64,000 nucleotides of DNA, taken from assembly GCF_019331725.1 (NCBI RefSeq), contig NZ_JAHBBF010000004.1, forward strand, positions 151,559 through 215,558, read 5' to 3'. This document shows, piece after piece, positions 18,251-26,877 of this stretch (positions are counted from its first letter, which is position 1; each line of letters starts with the position of its first letter). The notes under the pieces were generated by a model that did not search any database, was not told where the DNA came from, and saw only the letters and a list, made by a program, of their open reading frames with translations. A program made the translations under genes and the position numbers. Origin of the DNA: Bifidobacterium saguinibicoloris (GTDB taxonomy: Bacteria; Actinomycetota; Actinomycetes; Actinomycetales; Bifidobacteriaceae).

Positions 18251-18260
18251 GACCCCGGCC

Positions 18261-19112
18261 TCACTCGGCGTCGGCGAACAGGGGGCGCACGTTGCGCCAG
18301 ATGCGGCGCGTGGTGGCGGGGCGGTTCATCGTGTACAGGTGCACGCCGTCCACGCCGTGCGCCACCAGATCGGTGATCTGCGCCGAGGCGTAGTTGATGC
18401 CGGCCTCGCGCAGACTGGGCACGTCGTTCCCCCACCGTTCGAGCAGGGCCTCGACGGGCCCGGGGATGCGCGTGTTGTTCTTATCCGCCATGGATCGGAC
18501 GGATTTCGCGCCGGAGATCGGCATGATGCCCGCCTCGATCGGAACTTCGATGCCGGCGGCCCGCACCTTGTCGAGGAACCGGTAGAAGTCCCCGTTGTCG
18601 TAGAACAGCTGGGAGATCAGGTGGCTGGCGCCCGCGTCCACCTTGGCCTTGAGGTGTTCGATGTCCTTGTCGAGGGATTCGGCCTGGATGTGGCCCTCCG
18701 GGTAGCATGCGCCGAACACCTTGAGGTCGGGCCTGCGCTCGCGGATGTAGCGCACCAGGTCGATGGCGTGCTCGAACACGCCGACGGGCTCCTCGCCTTC
18801 GATGTAGTCGCCGCGCAGGGCGAGCACGCCGCCGACGCCCGCGTGCTCGAACATCTCGAGCGCCTCGTCGACCTTGGCCTCGTCCGAGTACAGGGCCGTC
18901 AGGTGCGCGACGGTGGGGATGCGGTACTCCTTACGAATCGTGTTGGCGATGCGCGCGGTGGCCGTGCGGTCGGCGTGGGTGCCGTGCCCGTAGGTCACCG
19001 AGATGAAGTCCGGGTCGAGTCCCTGCAGTCCGTCCAGCGTGTCGTAGATGGTGCCGACCGGGGCGTCCCTCTTGGGCGGGAACACCTCGAGCGAGAACAT
19101 CGGCTTGTGCAT
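18261..19112 (-). CDS. metF: Methylenetetrahydrofolate reductase
   Basis: 283 residues of a flavin TIM barrel. Conserved features include the start FSLEVFPPK, the FISVTYGHG motif, the PTVAHLTA strand and ALRGDYIEGEE. It reduces 5,10-methylene-tetrahydrofolate to 5-methyl-tetrahydrofolate, the methyl donor for MetE encoded immediately upstream. ATG 19112 is preceded by AAGGAGAC. Between metE and metF lies a perfect 11-bp hairpin right in front of the metF ribosome site, which could tune metF translation or partly terminate the metE transcript. Confidence 0.96.
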   Translation of the reverse strand: MHKPMFSLEVFPPKRDAPVGTIYDTLDGLQGLDPDFISVTYGHGTHADRTATARIANTIRKEYRIPTVAHLTALYSDEAKVDEALEMFEHAGVGGVLALRGDYIEGEEPVGVFEHAIDLVRYIRERRPDLKVFGACYPEGHIQAESLDKDIEHLKAKVDAGASHLISQLFYDNGDFYRFLDKVRAAGIEVPIEAGIMPISGAKSVRSMADKNNTRIPGPVEALLERWGNDVPSLREAGINYASAQITDLVAHGVDGVHLYTMNRPATTRRIWRNVRPLFADAE

Positions 19113-19130
19113 GTCGTCTCCTTCATGGAT

Positions 19131-19156
19131 GAGGCTCCCTCTGGCGAGGGAGCCTC
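19131..19156 (-). terminator. Intercistronic hairpin between metE and metF
   Basis: Perfect 11-bp stem GAGGCTCCCTC / GAGGGAGCCTC with a tetraloop, ending 18 bases before the metF start codon and just before its AAGGAGAC. No T-run follows on the minus strand, so it may act as a processing or translation-control structure rather than a full terminator. Confidence 0.55.
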
Positions 19157-19211
19157 CTGTTCGTTCCTCACGCCGACGGCCGGCTCCGTGTCCGGTCCGT
19201 CTGCGGGGCCG

Positions 19212-21518
19212 TCACTTGCCGAGCTGCGCGCGCACGGCCTTGGCGGCGGCCACGAGATGCTCGAGGCTCGGCCAGGTCTCCGCGTTGCCGCGGGTCTTCA
19301 GGCCGCAGTCCGGGTTGATCCACACCTTCTCGACGTCCATCTTCTTGAGGATCTCGCCGATGCGCTCCTCGATCTCCTGCTCGGAGGGGATGCGCGGGGA
19401 GTGGATGTCGTAGACGCCCGGGCCGGCCTCGGTCTCGAAGTTGGCCTCGTGGATGGCGTCGAGCACGACGAGGTCGCCGCGGGACGCCTCGAAGGAGATC
19501 ACGTCGGCGTCCATCGCGTCGATGTCGCGGATGATGTCGTTGAACTCGGAGTAGCACATGTGCGTGTGAATCTGCGTGGTGGGCTTGACGCCGGAGTGCA
19601 CGAGACGGAACGCGGGCACGGCCCAGTCGAGGTACTTGGAGTGCCAGTCGGTCTTCCTGAGCGGCAGCTTCTCGCGCAGGGCGGCCTCGTCGATCTGGAT
19701 GACCTTGATGCCGGCGGCCTCGAGGTCGAGCACCTCGTCGCGGATGGCGAGGGCGAGCTGCTGGGTCTGCTGCTCGTGGGTGATGTCCTCGCGCGGCCAG
19801 GACCAGTTGAGGATGGTGACCGGACCGGTGAGCATGCCCTTCATGACGTGCTTGGTACGGCTCTGCGCGTACGCGGACCACTCGACGGTGATCGGCTTGG
19901 CGCGGGAGACGTCGCCCCAGACGATCGGGGGCTTGACGCAGCGGGTGCCGTAGGACTGGACCCAGGCGTTCTTGGTGAACAGGAAGCCGTTGAGGTTCTG
20001 GCCGAAGTATTCGACCATGTCGTTGCGCTCGAACTCGCCGTGGACGAGCACGTCGAGGCCGATCTCCTCCTGGTGCCTGATGCAGGCGTCGATCTGGTCC
20101 TTGATGAACTGGTCGTACGCCTCCTTGGTGATCTCGCCCTTGCGGAACTTCGCGCGCTCGGCGCGGATCTCGCGCGTCTGCGGGAAGGAACCGATGGTGG
20201 TGGTGGGCAGCAGCGGCAGGCCGAGGGCCTCGCGCTGGAGCTTCTGGCGCTCGGCGCGGGCGGGCTGGCGCGTGTAGTCGGCGTCGGTGAGGGCGGCGAT
20301 GCGCGCCGCGACGGCGGCGTCGGGGGCGACGCGGGTGCCGTCGAACAGCGCCTGGTTGGCCTTGAGCGCGGCGGAGGCCTTGCGCTCCTCGTCGGTGGCG
20401 TCGGCGAGGCCGGCGATCTCCTTGAGTTCGCCGAGCTTCTCGACGGCGAACGCGAAGTGCTTGAGCACGGCCGGGTCGAGGGCGGTCTCGCCTTCGGTGC
20501 TGAACGGCACGTGCAGCAGGGAGCTGGCGGTGGAGACGGCGACGTTCGGCGTGACCTGCCTCAGGGCGTCGACGAGGCCGAGGCTCGCGGCGTAGTCGTT
20601 GCGCCAGATGTTGCGGCCGTTGACGACGCCCGCGAAGATGACGGTGCCTTCGGCCACGCCGTACTTGGCGACGGCGGCGAGGTTCTCGTCCTTGCCTTCG
20701 TTGAGGTCGAGGCCGATGCCGTCGAAGCCGAGCAGGTTGACGGTCTCGTACACGTCGGCGATGTGGCCGAAGTAGGTGTTGAGCAGCACCTTGACCGCGC
20801 CCTTGCGCGCGGGCAGGATCTTCGCGTACAGGCTCTTGAAGAGTTCGACGTCGCCCGGCTGCTTGTCGAGCACGAGGAACGGCTCGTCGATCTGCACCCA
20901 CTTGGCGCCGAGCTCGTTGAACCGGGTGAGCACTTCGGCGTACACGGCGGCGACGGCGTTCACGAGGCCCTTGTCGAAGGTGAGCTCCTGCGCGTCGTCG
21001 TCACGGGCGAGCTTGAGGAACGTGTACGGGCCGATGAGGACCGGCTTGGTCTCGATGCCGAGCTCCTTGGCCTCGAGGTACTCGTCGAACGGCTTGGTGC
21101 CGTTGAGCTTGATCTCGGTGGACGGTTCGATCTCCGGGACGATGTAGTGGTAGTTGGTGGTGAACCACTTCTTCATCGGCAGGGCGGTGACGTCGCCCTT
21201 GTCGCCCTGATAGCCGCGGGACATCGCGAACAGCGTCTCCTCCGGCTCGGCGAAGGCGAGGCGCTGGTAGCGCTCCGGGATCACGTTGAGCAGGATGGCG
21301 GTGTCGAGCAACTGGTCGAAGTAGCTGAAGTCGTTGCTCGGGATGAGGTCCACGCCGGCCTCGGCCTGGAGCCTCCAGTGCTTGGCGCGCAGCTCCTTGG
21401 CGGTGGCGTGCACGTCGTCGAGGGTGGCGTTCCCCTTCCAGTAGGCCTCGATGATCTTCTTGAGCTCTCGGTTCTGACCGATGCGCGGGAATCCGGACAC
21501 GGACGTCAGTGCAGCCAT
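19212..21518 (-). CDS. metE: Cobalamin-independent methionine synthase
   Basis: 768 residues, two-barrel MetE. Zinc ligands are visible: His and Cys in the [10 protein letters not shown] motif (about 650) and the last Cys in NPDCGLKTR (about 739). The N-terminal half begins [17 protein letters not shown] as in other MetE proteins. The enzyme moves a methyl group from 5-methyl-tetrahydropteroyl-polyglutamate to homocysteine. ATG 21518 has GGAGG six bases upstream. It forms a unit with metF, which makes the methyl donor. The leader upstream carries a TATAAA...TTTATA inverted repeat. Confidence 0.97.
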   Translation of the reverse strand: MAALTSVSGFPRIGQNRELKKIIEAYWKGNATLDDVHATAKELRAKHWRLQAEAGVDLIPSNDFSYFDQLLDTAILLNVIPERYQRLAFAEPEETLFAMSRGYQGDKGDVTALPMKKWFTTNYHYIVPEIEPSTEIKLNGTKPFDEYLEAKELGIETKPVLIGPYTFLKLARDDDAQELTFDKGLVNAVAAVYAEVLTRFNELGAKWVQIDEPFLVLDKQPGDVELFKSLYAKILPARKGAVKVLLNTYFGHIADVYETVNLLGFDGIGLDLNEGKDENLAAVAKYGVAEGTVIFAGVVNGRNIWRNDYAASLGLVDALRQVTPNVAVSTASSLLHVPFSTEGETALDPAVLKHFAFAVEKLGELKEIAGLADATDEERKASAALKANQALFDGTRVAPDAAVAARIAALTDADYTRQPARAERQKLQREALGLPLLPTTTIGSFPQTREIRAERAKFRKGEITKEAYDQFIKDQIDACIRHQEEIGLDVLVHGEFERNDMVEYFGQNLNGFLFTKNAWVQSYGTRCVKPPIVWGDVSRAKPITVEWSAYAQSRTKHVMKGMLTGPVTILNWSWPREDITHEQQTQQLALAIRDEVLDLEAAGIKVIQIDEAALREKLPLRKTDWHSKYLDWAVPAFRLVHSGVKPTTQIHTHMCYSEFNDIIRDIDAMDADVISFEASRGDLVVLDAIHEANFETEAGPGVYDIHSPRIPSEQEIEERIGEILKKMDVEKVWINPDCGLKTRGNAETWPSLEHLVAAAKAVRAQLGK

Positions 21519-21755
21519 GAATCCTCCATACTGCTGTCGTAAACGAAACGGCTTTTCAACCCGCCCAGCCTATCAAACCAACCCGCGAACAGGGTCATCA
21601 GCAACGTTGAAGTGTCGCTATAAATCGGCTTTATACCGCCGTTTCCCCGCCCTTGAGGAACAGGAGTCAAGGAGCTGGACGAGTACACGAGCGGCGAGTA
21701 TACGCCGCCCGTGCCGCCGTCACGCCGGCATGCCCATATACCGGCCGGAAGCCCC
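21519..21755 (-). promoter_or_regulatory. metE upstream region with inverted repeat
   Basis: 237 bp between metE and the SixA-like gene. It is AT-richer than its surroundings and contains TATAAA-TCGGC-TTTATA (21619-21635), an inverted repeat that could be a regulator site and includes -10-like sequence on both strands. No SAM or T-box riboswitch fold is recognised. Confidence 0.45.
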
Positions 21756-22313
21756 TCACTCGAAGTCGTCAGGCCCCATCACCGCGATGAGGTCTCCGGA
21801 GTGCACCTGCCATTCCTGGATGGGCGTGTCCGAGCCGAACATCACGACGCCGGCGGTCTGGAGCCCCAGGTTGAGCAGGTCGAGACGCTCCGGGTCCGAT
21901 TCGGACGAGGCGAGCCATTGGCTGGCGATCGAGACGGTGGGTTCGTGTCCGAGCACCATGAGCACGCGGGTCTTGTCCTTCGCGTGGGTGAGCTCGTCGA
22001 ACACCGCCTGCATGCCGCCCTCGTACAGGCTTTGATGGTAGTCGACCTTGGGTGCGTCACCGAAGGTCTTGAGCATCTTGCCGCAGGTCTGGCGGGCGCG
22101 TTTGGCGGCCGAGCAGACGATCATGTCCGGCACGAGCCCCATGTCGGCGAGCCCCTTGGCGACCTTCTTCGCCTGCTTGAGGCCCTTGGAGGTCAGCCCG
22201 CGCCCGTAGTCGCCGTCGGCGCTGAACGGTTCGGCCTTCGCATGCCGCATGATGATGAGGATGTGGCCGTATTTTCCGGCCCGTTTGGCCACCTTGCGCG
22301 GATTGGCTCCCAT
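21756..22313 (-). CDS. SixA-type histidine phosphatase
   Basis: 185 residues from ATG 22313, which has GGAGGG eight bases upstream; a longer frame exists but lacks a ribosome site. It carries the histidine phosphatase motif IIMRHAKAEP (RHG-type, here RHA as in SixA) and the second catalytic His in VLGHEPTVS. SixA proteins remove phosphate from phosphohistidine on histidine-containing phosphotransfer or PTS proteins. The basic N-terminus MGANPRKVAKRAGKYG is an extension. A LacI-like palindrome lies 66 bp upstream. trmI precedes it by 118 bp on the same strand. Confidence 0.88.
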   Translation of the reverse strand: MGANPRKVAKRAGKYGHILIIMRHAKAEPFSADGDYGRGLTSKGLKQAKKVAKGLADMGLVPDMIVCSAAKRARQTCGKMLKTFGDAPKVDYHQSLYEGGMQAVFDELTHAKDKTRVLMVLGHEPTVSIASQWLASSESDPERLDLLNLGLQTAGVVMFGSDTPIQEWQVHSGDLIAVMGPDDFE

Positions 22314-22378
22314 GTCGTCCCTCCTGATGACGGTTCCGTCTGTGCAACGGCGCCGATCACGTCCACCCATGATCTCTT

Positions 22379-22390
22379 GTGAACGTTCAC
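22379..22390. promoter_or_regulatory. LacI-like operator palindrome upstream of the SixA gene
   Basis: Perfect palindrome GTGAACGTTCAC, preceded by T and followed by G. It resembles the TGTGAACGTTCACA class bound by LacI-family regulators. It lies between a -10-like TACAAT (minus strand, near 22407-22412) and the SixA-type phosphatase start, a position suited to repression. Confidence 0.5.
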
Positions 22391-22431
22391 GACGATAGTT
22401 GAACAATTGTACCGCCATCGCGCGGCGCCGA

Positions 22432-23490
22432 CTACCGTTCCGGCAGCGCGTCGACCATCCGGTCGAGGTCGCGCAGCACCTTGCGCAGTTTGCGGTCGGA
22501 GATGTCGCGCAGTTCGAGGTCCTCGAGCTGCGCCTCACGCTCCTCGGGCGTGAGGTCGTCCACGTCGGTGACGGTGTCCTTGGTGGGGCGTTCGCGCTTC
22601 CTCAGCGCCTCGAATCCGGGCGCCATGGCGCGCGTGACGACGAGGAAGCCGGTGTGTCCGATCATCTGATGGTCGGGGCGCACGGCCAATCCCTGCGCCT
22701 TCCAGCTGCGTTCCAGTGTCTCCTGCACGGCCGGCTCGGTCCATACGCCTGCGGCGCGCAGCGCCTCGACGAGCCTGCTCATCTGCGTGGTGGTGGTGAC
22801 GTAGGCGATGAGCACGCCGCCGGGGGCGATGACCCGCCACGCCTGTCCGAGACGGTTCCACGGGTCGAGCATGTCGAGCACGATGCGGTCGTAGCCGTGC
22901 TCGGGCAATCCGGCCGCCACGGAGTCGAAGTCGCCGGTTCTGAGGTCCCACCAGGAGGGGCGGCTCCCGTAGTAGACGGTGGCGTTCGCCTCGGCCACGC
23001 GCGCGAAGTCGGGCCTGAGCTCGATGGTGGTGAGGGAGCCCTCCTCCCCCACCGCGTCGAGCAGGTTGAGGCTCATGGCTCCGGAGCCGGCGCCTGATTC
23101 GAGCACCCGATGGCCAGTGCGGATGTCGCCGAGCTGGATGACCTGGGCGATGTCCTTCGGGTACATGATCTGCGCGCCGCGCGGCATGGAGAGCACGTAG
23201 TCGGCCAGCCGGGGGCGCATCACGGCGTACTGCCATCCTCCGATGGCGCGCGCCGCCTTCCACGGCTTGCCCGCGTCGCGCTCCGGGTGGAGCGGGTTGG
23301 TCTGGGCGTCCCGTTTGGCGGTGACGGTGGTGACGACGACGCCTTCGGTCCGTCCGATGACGTCGTCGTGCAGGATGAGGCCGTGTTCGGTCTGCGTCGA
23401 GCCGCCGGCGATCAGCTGTTCGGTGATCTTCCTGCCCCTGCGGTCGGTGAACTGCACCTTCTCCCCCGCCGTAAGCGGCCCACGTCGCAT
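22432..23490 (-). CDS. trmI: tRNA (adenine-58-N1)-methyltransferase
   Basis: 352 residues from ATG 23490 (MRRGPLTAGEKVQFTD), with AGGAGAGA upstream; the in-frame extension to 23532 lacks support. An N-terminal beta domain is followed by the PKDIAQVIQLGDIRTGHRVL lead-in and the SAM-binding motif VLESGAGSGAMSLNLL, then FDSVAAGLPEHGYDRIVLDMLDPW, typical of TrmI. It methylates A58 in the T-loop of tRNAs, adding thermal stability. The C-terminal 60 residues are charged (Glu/Arg/Asp rich) and likely a lineage-specific helical tail. Confidence 0.95.
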   Translation of the reverse strand: MRRGPLTAGEKVQFTDRRGRKITEQLIAGGSTQTEHGLILHDDVIGRTEGVVVTTVTAKRDAQTNPLHPERDAGKPWKAARAIGGWQYAVMRPRLADYVLSMPRGAQIMYPKDIAQVIQLGDIRTGHRVLESGAGSGAMSLNLLDAVGEEGSLTTIELRPDFARVAEANATVYYGSRPSWWDLRTGDFDSVAAGLPEHGYDRIVLDMLDPWNRLGQAWRVIAPGGVLIAYVTTTTQMSRLVEALRAAGVWTEPAVQETLERSWKAQGLAVRPDHQMIGHTGFLVVTRAMAPGFEALRKRERPTKDTVTDVDDLTPEEREAQLEDLELRDISDRKLRKVLRDLDRMVDALPER

Positions 23491-23544
23491 CGCGTCTCTC
23501 CTTCGGTCTTCGTGTGTCTTCGGCCCGCCCATCCTATCCGACGG

Positions 23545-24444
23545 TCAGGAGGCGCGCCATCCGGTGGCGTCCGTCAGCCCGGCCAGCGCCTCCGCGTAGG
23601 TTCCGTCGGCGCGCATGTCGGCGATGGCGTCGGCGACGTCGTCGGCCAATGTCTCCGCCCCCGGGGCGACGGCCACCGCGTACCGCACGGTCCCGTAGGA
23701 GATGCCGGGCACGCGCGTCACGAGCGCCCGGCCCACGGCCCTGGCGAGCCCGGCGAGCACCACCGAATCCCCCGCCACGGCATCCGCGGTGCCGATCATG
23801 AGGTCGGTGACGCATTGGGGGTAGGTGTCCCGTTCGCGCACCCGGGCCTTCGGCTGTTCGGCGAGCAGCGCCTCGCGCGCGCCCGCGCCGGCGACCACGC
23901 ACACGTTCCGGCCGGCGAGGGAGCGCATGTCCCGGATCCCGTCCGCGTCCGGATGCACCGTGTCGGCGTCGTCCCCGTCGCCGACGCGCGCCAGCAGGCC
24001 CTGCGCGACGGTGAGGTACGGTCCGGCGTAGGCGGGCGCGGAACCGTCGTCCTGAGTATCCTGTCCGTCGGGCATCGGCATGCCGGCGACGACCATGTCC
24101 ACCGTGCCGTCGTCCAGCAGCGAGGCCCTGTCGGACGGCAGCACCTGCTTGAAGACGATCTGCTTGTTCGCGTACCCGAGCCTGCCCGCCACGTAGCGGG
24201 CCACGTCAACCTCGAACCCGTCGTAGGACCCGTCGTGCCACAACGCAAGCCCGGGTTCGTCGGCGGCGACGCCGATCGCGATGGTGGGTCCCTCCGGCTG
24301 GGTGAAGGTGGAGGGGGCCTCGCCGCACGCCGCCAGCGGCATGACGCCCGCCGCGACGGCGAGCGCCGCGACGGCCCTGCGCAGGGCCCGTCCCGGGGCG
24401 TGGCGCATGGCGCGCGCCGTCGTCCGCTTCCCCATGCCCGTCAT
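23545..24444 (-). CDS. Solute-binding lipoprotein (amino-acid ABC type)
   Basis: About 299 residues. The signal peptide ends in a lipobox (PLAAC, Cys near residue 34), so it should be lipid-anchored outside the membrane. The mature part is a type 2 periplasmic binding domain: TIAIGVAADEPGLALWHDGSYDGFEVDVARYVAG is diagnostic of the polar amino-acid/glutamate binding class (SBP_bac_3). No permease or ATPase genes are adjacent, so it is an orphan. The start is uncertain (24444 or 24435); neither has a strong ribosome site, but the first nearly abuts the stop of the CorA gene upstream (24450), implying co-transcription. Confidence 0.85.
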   Translation of the reverse strand: MTGMGKRTTARAMRHAPGRALRRAVAALAVAAGVMPLAACGEAPSTFTQPEGPTIAIGVAADEPGLALWHDGSYDGFEVDVARYVAGRLGYANKQIVFKQVLPSDRASLLDDGTVDMVVAGMPMPDGQDTQDDGSAPAYAGPYLTVAQGLLARVGDGDDADTVHPDADGIRDMRSLAGRNVCVVAGAGAREALLAEQPKARVRERDTYPQCVTDLMIGTADAVAGDSVVLAGLARAVGRALVTRVPGISYGTVRYAVAVAPGAETLADDVADAIADMRADGTYAEALAGLTDATGWRAS

Positions 24445-24449
24445 CCACG

Positions 24450-25400
24450 TCACTTGAACATGCGGGAGCGGGTGAGGAACCAGGTGACCACGGCGGACAG
24501 GGCTATGGACAGCACGATGATGATGGTGAACCCCCATGGGCTGCCGGTCAGCGGCATGCCGAGCATGCCCTCCTGGAAGTTCATGCCGTACATGGAGAAG
24601 ATGAGCGTGGGGATGGACAGCGTGATGGAGATGATGGTGAAGATGCGCATCACGTTGTTCAGGTTGTTGGACACGATGGAGGCGAACGCGTCGGTCATGT
24701 TCGCGAGAACGCCGCTGTAGATGTTGGCCATCTCGATGGCCTGCTTGTTCTCGGTGATGACGTCGTCGAGCAGGTCCGCGTCGTCCGGGTACTGCTTGAT
24801 GCGCTGCAGCGTGTTGAGCTTCTCCATCACGATCTCGTTCGATTTGAGGGACGTGGTGAAGTACACCAAGGTCTTGGAGAGCTCCATGAGCATCACGATC
24901 TCGCGGTTCTGCATGGAATGGCGGAGCTTGAGCTCGAGCTTGTCGCTCTCGCGGTCGATGATGCGCAGGTAGCGCAGGTACATGGTGGCGTTGCGGTACA
25001 GGATCTGCAGGATGAACCGCGAATGCATGTGCGTGTAGAAGTTGCGGATGGTGCCCTCCATGAACGGGTGGAGCACGGGCGTGTCCTGCATGCACACGGT
25101 GATGATGAGGTTCTCGGTGACGATGATCGACAACGGGATGGTCTCGTACCAGTCGCGGCCGCCGCGCTCCTCCACGGTGGGGATGTCCACGATGACCATC
25201 GTGTAGTCGTCCTCCACGTCCACGCGGGAGCGTTCCTCGTCATCCAGCGGGGCCCTGAGGTCGGCGAGGTCGATGCCGGTCTCCGAGGCGACGGTGGCGA
25301 GCTCCACGTCGGTCGGTTCGCTCAGGCACAGCCAGGAGCCGTTCTCCGGTTTGTCCACACGCTCCACCTGGCCGTTAATGGTGCTGAACATCCTCAACAT
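24450..25400 (-). CDS. corA: CorA-family divalent cation transporter
   Basis: 316 residues. A long cytoplasmic N-terminal domain rich in helices, then two C-terminal transmembrane segments with the YGMN pore motif at 271-274 between them and a basic C-terminal tail (LTRSRMFK). The motif GMN with a following acidic loop is the hallmark of Mg2+ channels of this family, which work as pentamers; Co2+ or Ni2+ may also pass. Starts at 25400 and 25391 are both possible. It precedes the solute-binding lipoprotein gene with only a few bases between. Confidence 0.93.
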   Translation of the reverse strand: MLRMFSTINGQVERVDKPENGSWLCLSEPTDVELATVASETGIDLADLRAPLDDEERSRVDVEDDYTMVIVDIPTVEERGGRDWYETIPLSIIVTENLIITVCMQDTPVLHPFMEGTIRNFYTHMHSRFILQILYRNATMYLRYLRIIDRESDKLELKLRHSMQNREIVMLMELSKTLVYFTTSLKSNEIVMEKLNTLQRIKQYPDDADLLDDVITENKQAIEMANIYSGVLANMTDAFASIVSNNLNNVMRIFTIISITLSIPTLIFSMYGMNFQEGMLGMPLTGSPWGFTIIIVLSIALSAVVTWFLTRSRMFK

Positions 25401-25613
25401 CGTCTCTCACCCGCCTTTCGCATCCCACGTGGGAGGCTCCCGCCGTCCCGTCGCATGGGCGCCGGCGGACCCCGCGGACGCCCTGGCCCGGATCCTCTCC
25501 GGCCAAACGTCGTCAAGTCTAGTCCCATGGCGGGGACTTGCGCCACCCCGCCGGCCCCGGCCACGGTGAATTCGCGGTGAACCGTCCGTGGCCCCGGCCC
25601 ACGGCACGGACCG

Positions 25614-25619
25614 TAGAAT
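25614..25619 (+). promoter_or_regulatory. -10 box directly in front of the methyltransferase gene
   Basis: TAGAAT at 25614-25619 ends only six bases before ATG 25626, so transcription would start at or next to the A of the start codon, suggesting a leaderless mRNA. No good -35 is visible at 17 bp (GC-rich). Confidence 0.5.
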
Positions 25620-25625
25620 GGCAGG

Positions 25626-26858
25626 ATGATGATTTCCGATTCGACGCGTGCGTTCGTCGCCGCGCACCGCCACGACGACGTCCGCGACCTGGCCCTGCAC
25701 GCACGGCGCGACGCCGACGTGGACATGCCGATGGCGCTGGACCAGATCGCCGGATGGCGGACGGCGTCGCGCAAGCTGCCGGAGTGGGCGGCATGCGACG
25801 ATGTGCTCTACCCGCCGCACCTGTCGATGGAGCAGTGCTCGTCCCAGTTCACCGCGCGCTACAAGGAGGCGCTGGCCCGCCGGATCGTCGCCCCGGAGGC
25901 GGGCGCGGAAGGGCCGGCCGGCGTGCTGGTGGATCTCACCGGAGGCTTCGGCGTGGACTGCTCGTACATGTCGCGGGCGTTCACCCGCGCCGTCTATGTG
26001 GAGCGACAGCCGCACCTGTGCGCGCTGGCCCGCCACAACATGGCCGCGTTGGGGCTTGGCCATGTGGACGTGGTGCAGGCGGACGCGTCCGACTACGTGG
26101 CGTCCATGGATCGGGCGGACATGGTCTTCATCGACCCCGCACGCCGCGACGGGCACGGCGGACGCACCTACGCCATCGCCGACTGCACGCCGGACGTGCT
26201 GGGCATGCTGGACGCGATCCTCGCCGTCACGCCGCATCTCATGGTCAAGCTCTCCCCCATGCTCGACTGGCGCAAGACGGTGGAGGATTTCCGGGGGCAC
26301 GTGGAGCAGGTGCATCTGGTATCCACGGGCAACGAATGCAAGGAGCTTTTGCTCGTCGTGGGACGGGGGACGTGCGACGACCCGCTGCTCGTGTGCGTGA
26401 ACGACGACCAGCGGCTGGAATGCCACGCGTCCGAGACGGACGGCAGGTCCGGGCCGGACGCGGCGACCGTCACGGGCGACGGGGACGGCGTCCCGGCGCG
26501 GACATACCTGTTCGAACCGAACGCCTCGGTCATGAAGGCAGGATGCTTCAGCCTGCTCGAGGAGCGCTTCGACGTGCACGCCGTGGGCCGCAACAGCCAT
26601 CTGTTCCTCGCCGGCCATGACGTCGCCGGGTTCCCGGGACGGCGTTTCGTGGTGGAGAGGACCTCCACGATGGGGAGGAAGGAGCTGCGCGCGGCGCTGT
26701 CCGACCTCACGCACGCGAACATCGCCGTGCGCAACTTCCCCATGTCCGTGGAGGCGCTGCGGCGCAGGCTGAAGCTCAAGGACGGCGGGGACGCCTACCT
26801 GTTCGCCACGACGGACCACACGGGACGGCATATCGTCATCCGCGCCGTCAAGGCGTGA
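25626..26858 (+). CDS. Class I SAM-dependent methyltransferase with THUMP-like C-terminal domain
   Basis: 410 residues. A helical N-terminal part (about 1-85), then the Rossmann SAM-binding strand VLVDLTGGFGVDCSYMSRAF (motif I near 101-112), DVVQADASDYV (motif III) and the motif MVFIDPARRDGHGGRTY (motif IV, DPAR). The C-terminal region PNASVMKAGCFSLLEERFDVHAVGRNSHLFLA corresponds to the THUMP-like domain found after this methyltransferase in Actinobacteria and Bacteroidetes. The DPAR motif suggests an RNA or nucleic-acid methyltransferase rather than a small-molecule enzyme; the target is unknown. The -10 box lies right before the start, so the mRNA may be leaderless. Confidence 0.87.
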   Translation: MMISDSTRAFVAAHRHDDVRDLALHARRDADVDMPMALDQIAGWRTASRKLPEWAACDDVLYPPHLSMEQCSSQFTARYKEALARRIVAPEAGAEGPAGVLVDLTGGFGVDCSYMSRAFTRAVYVERQPHLCALARHNMAALGLGHVDVVQADASDYVASMDRADMVFIDPARRDGHGGRTYAIADCTPDVLGMLDAILAVTPHLMVKLSPMLDWRKTVEDFRGHVEQVHLVSTGNECKELLLVVGRGTCDDPLLVCVNDDQRLECHASETDGRSGPDAATVTGDGDGVPARTYLFEPNASVMKAGCFSLLEERFDVHAVGRNSHLFLAGHDVAGFPGRRFVVERTSTMGRKELRAALSDLTHANIAVRNFPMSVEALRRRLKLKDGGDAYLFATTDHTGRHIVIRAVKA

Positions 26859-26877
26859 CGCCCCGATCCCGCGCCGT

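Noticed and set aside
18150..21542. 1130-residue plus-strand ORF opposite metF and metE
   Set aside because: Shadow frame with Val/Glu/Gly/Leu-rich repetitive sequence; metE and metF on the other strand are certain.
21619..21635. Riboswitch upstream of metE
   Set aside because: The short inverted repeat is not part of a SAM-box or other recognised fold, so only a regulatory palindrome is noted.
24918..25580. Plus-strand 220-residue ORF opposite corA
   Set aside because: Antisense shadow with no family features.
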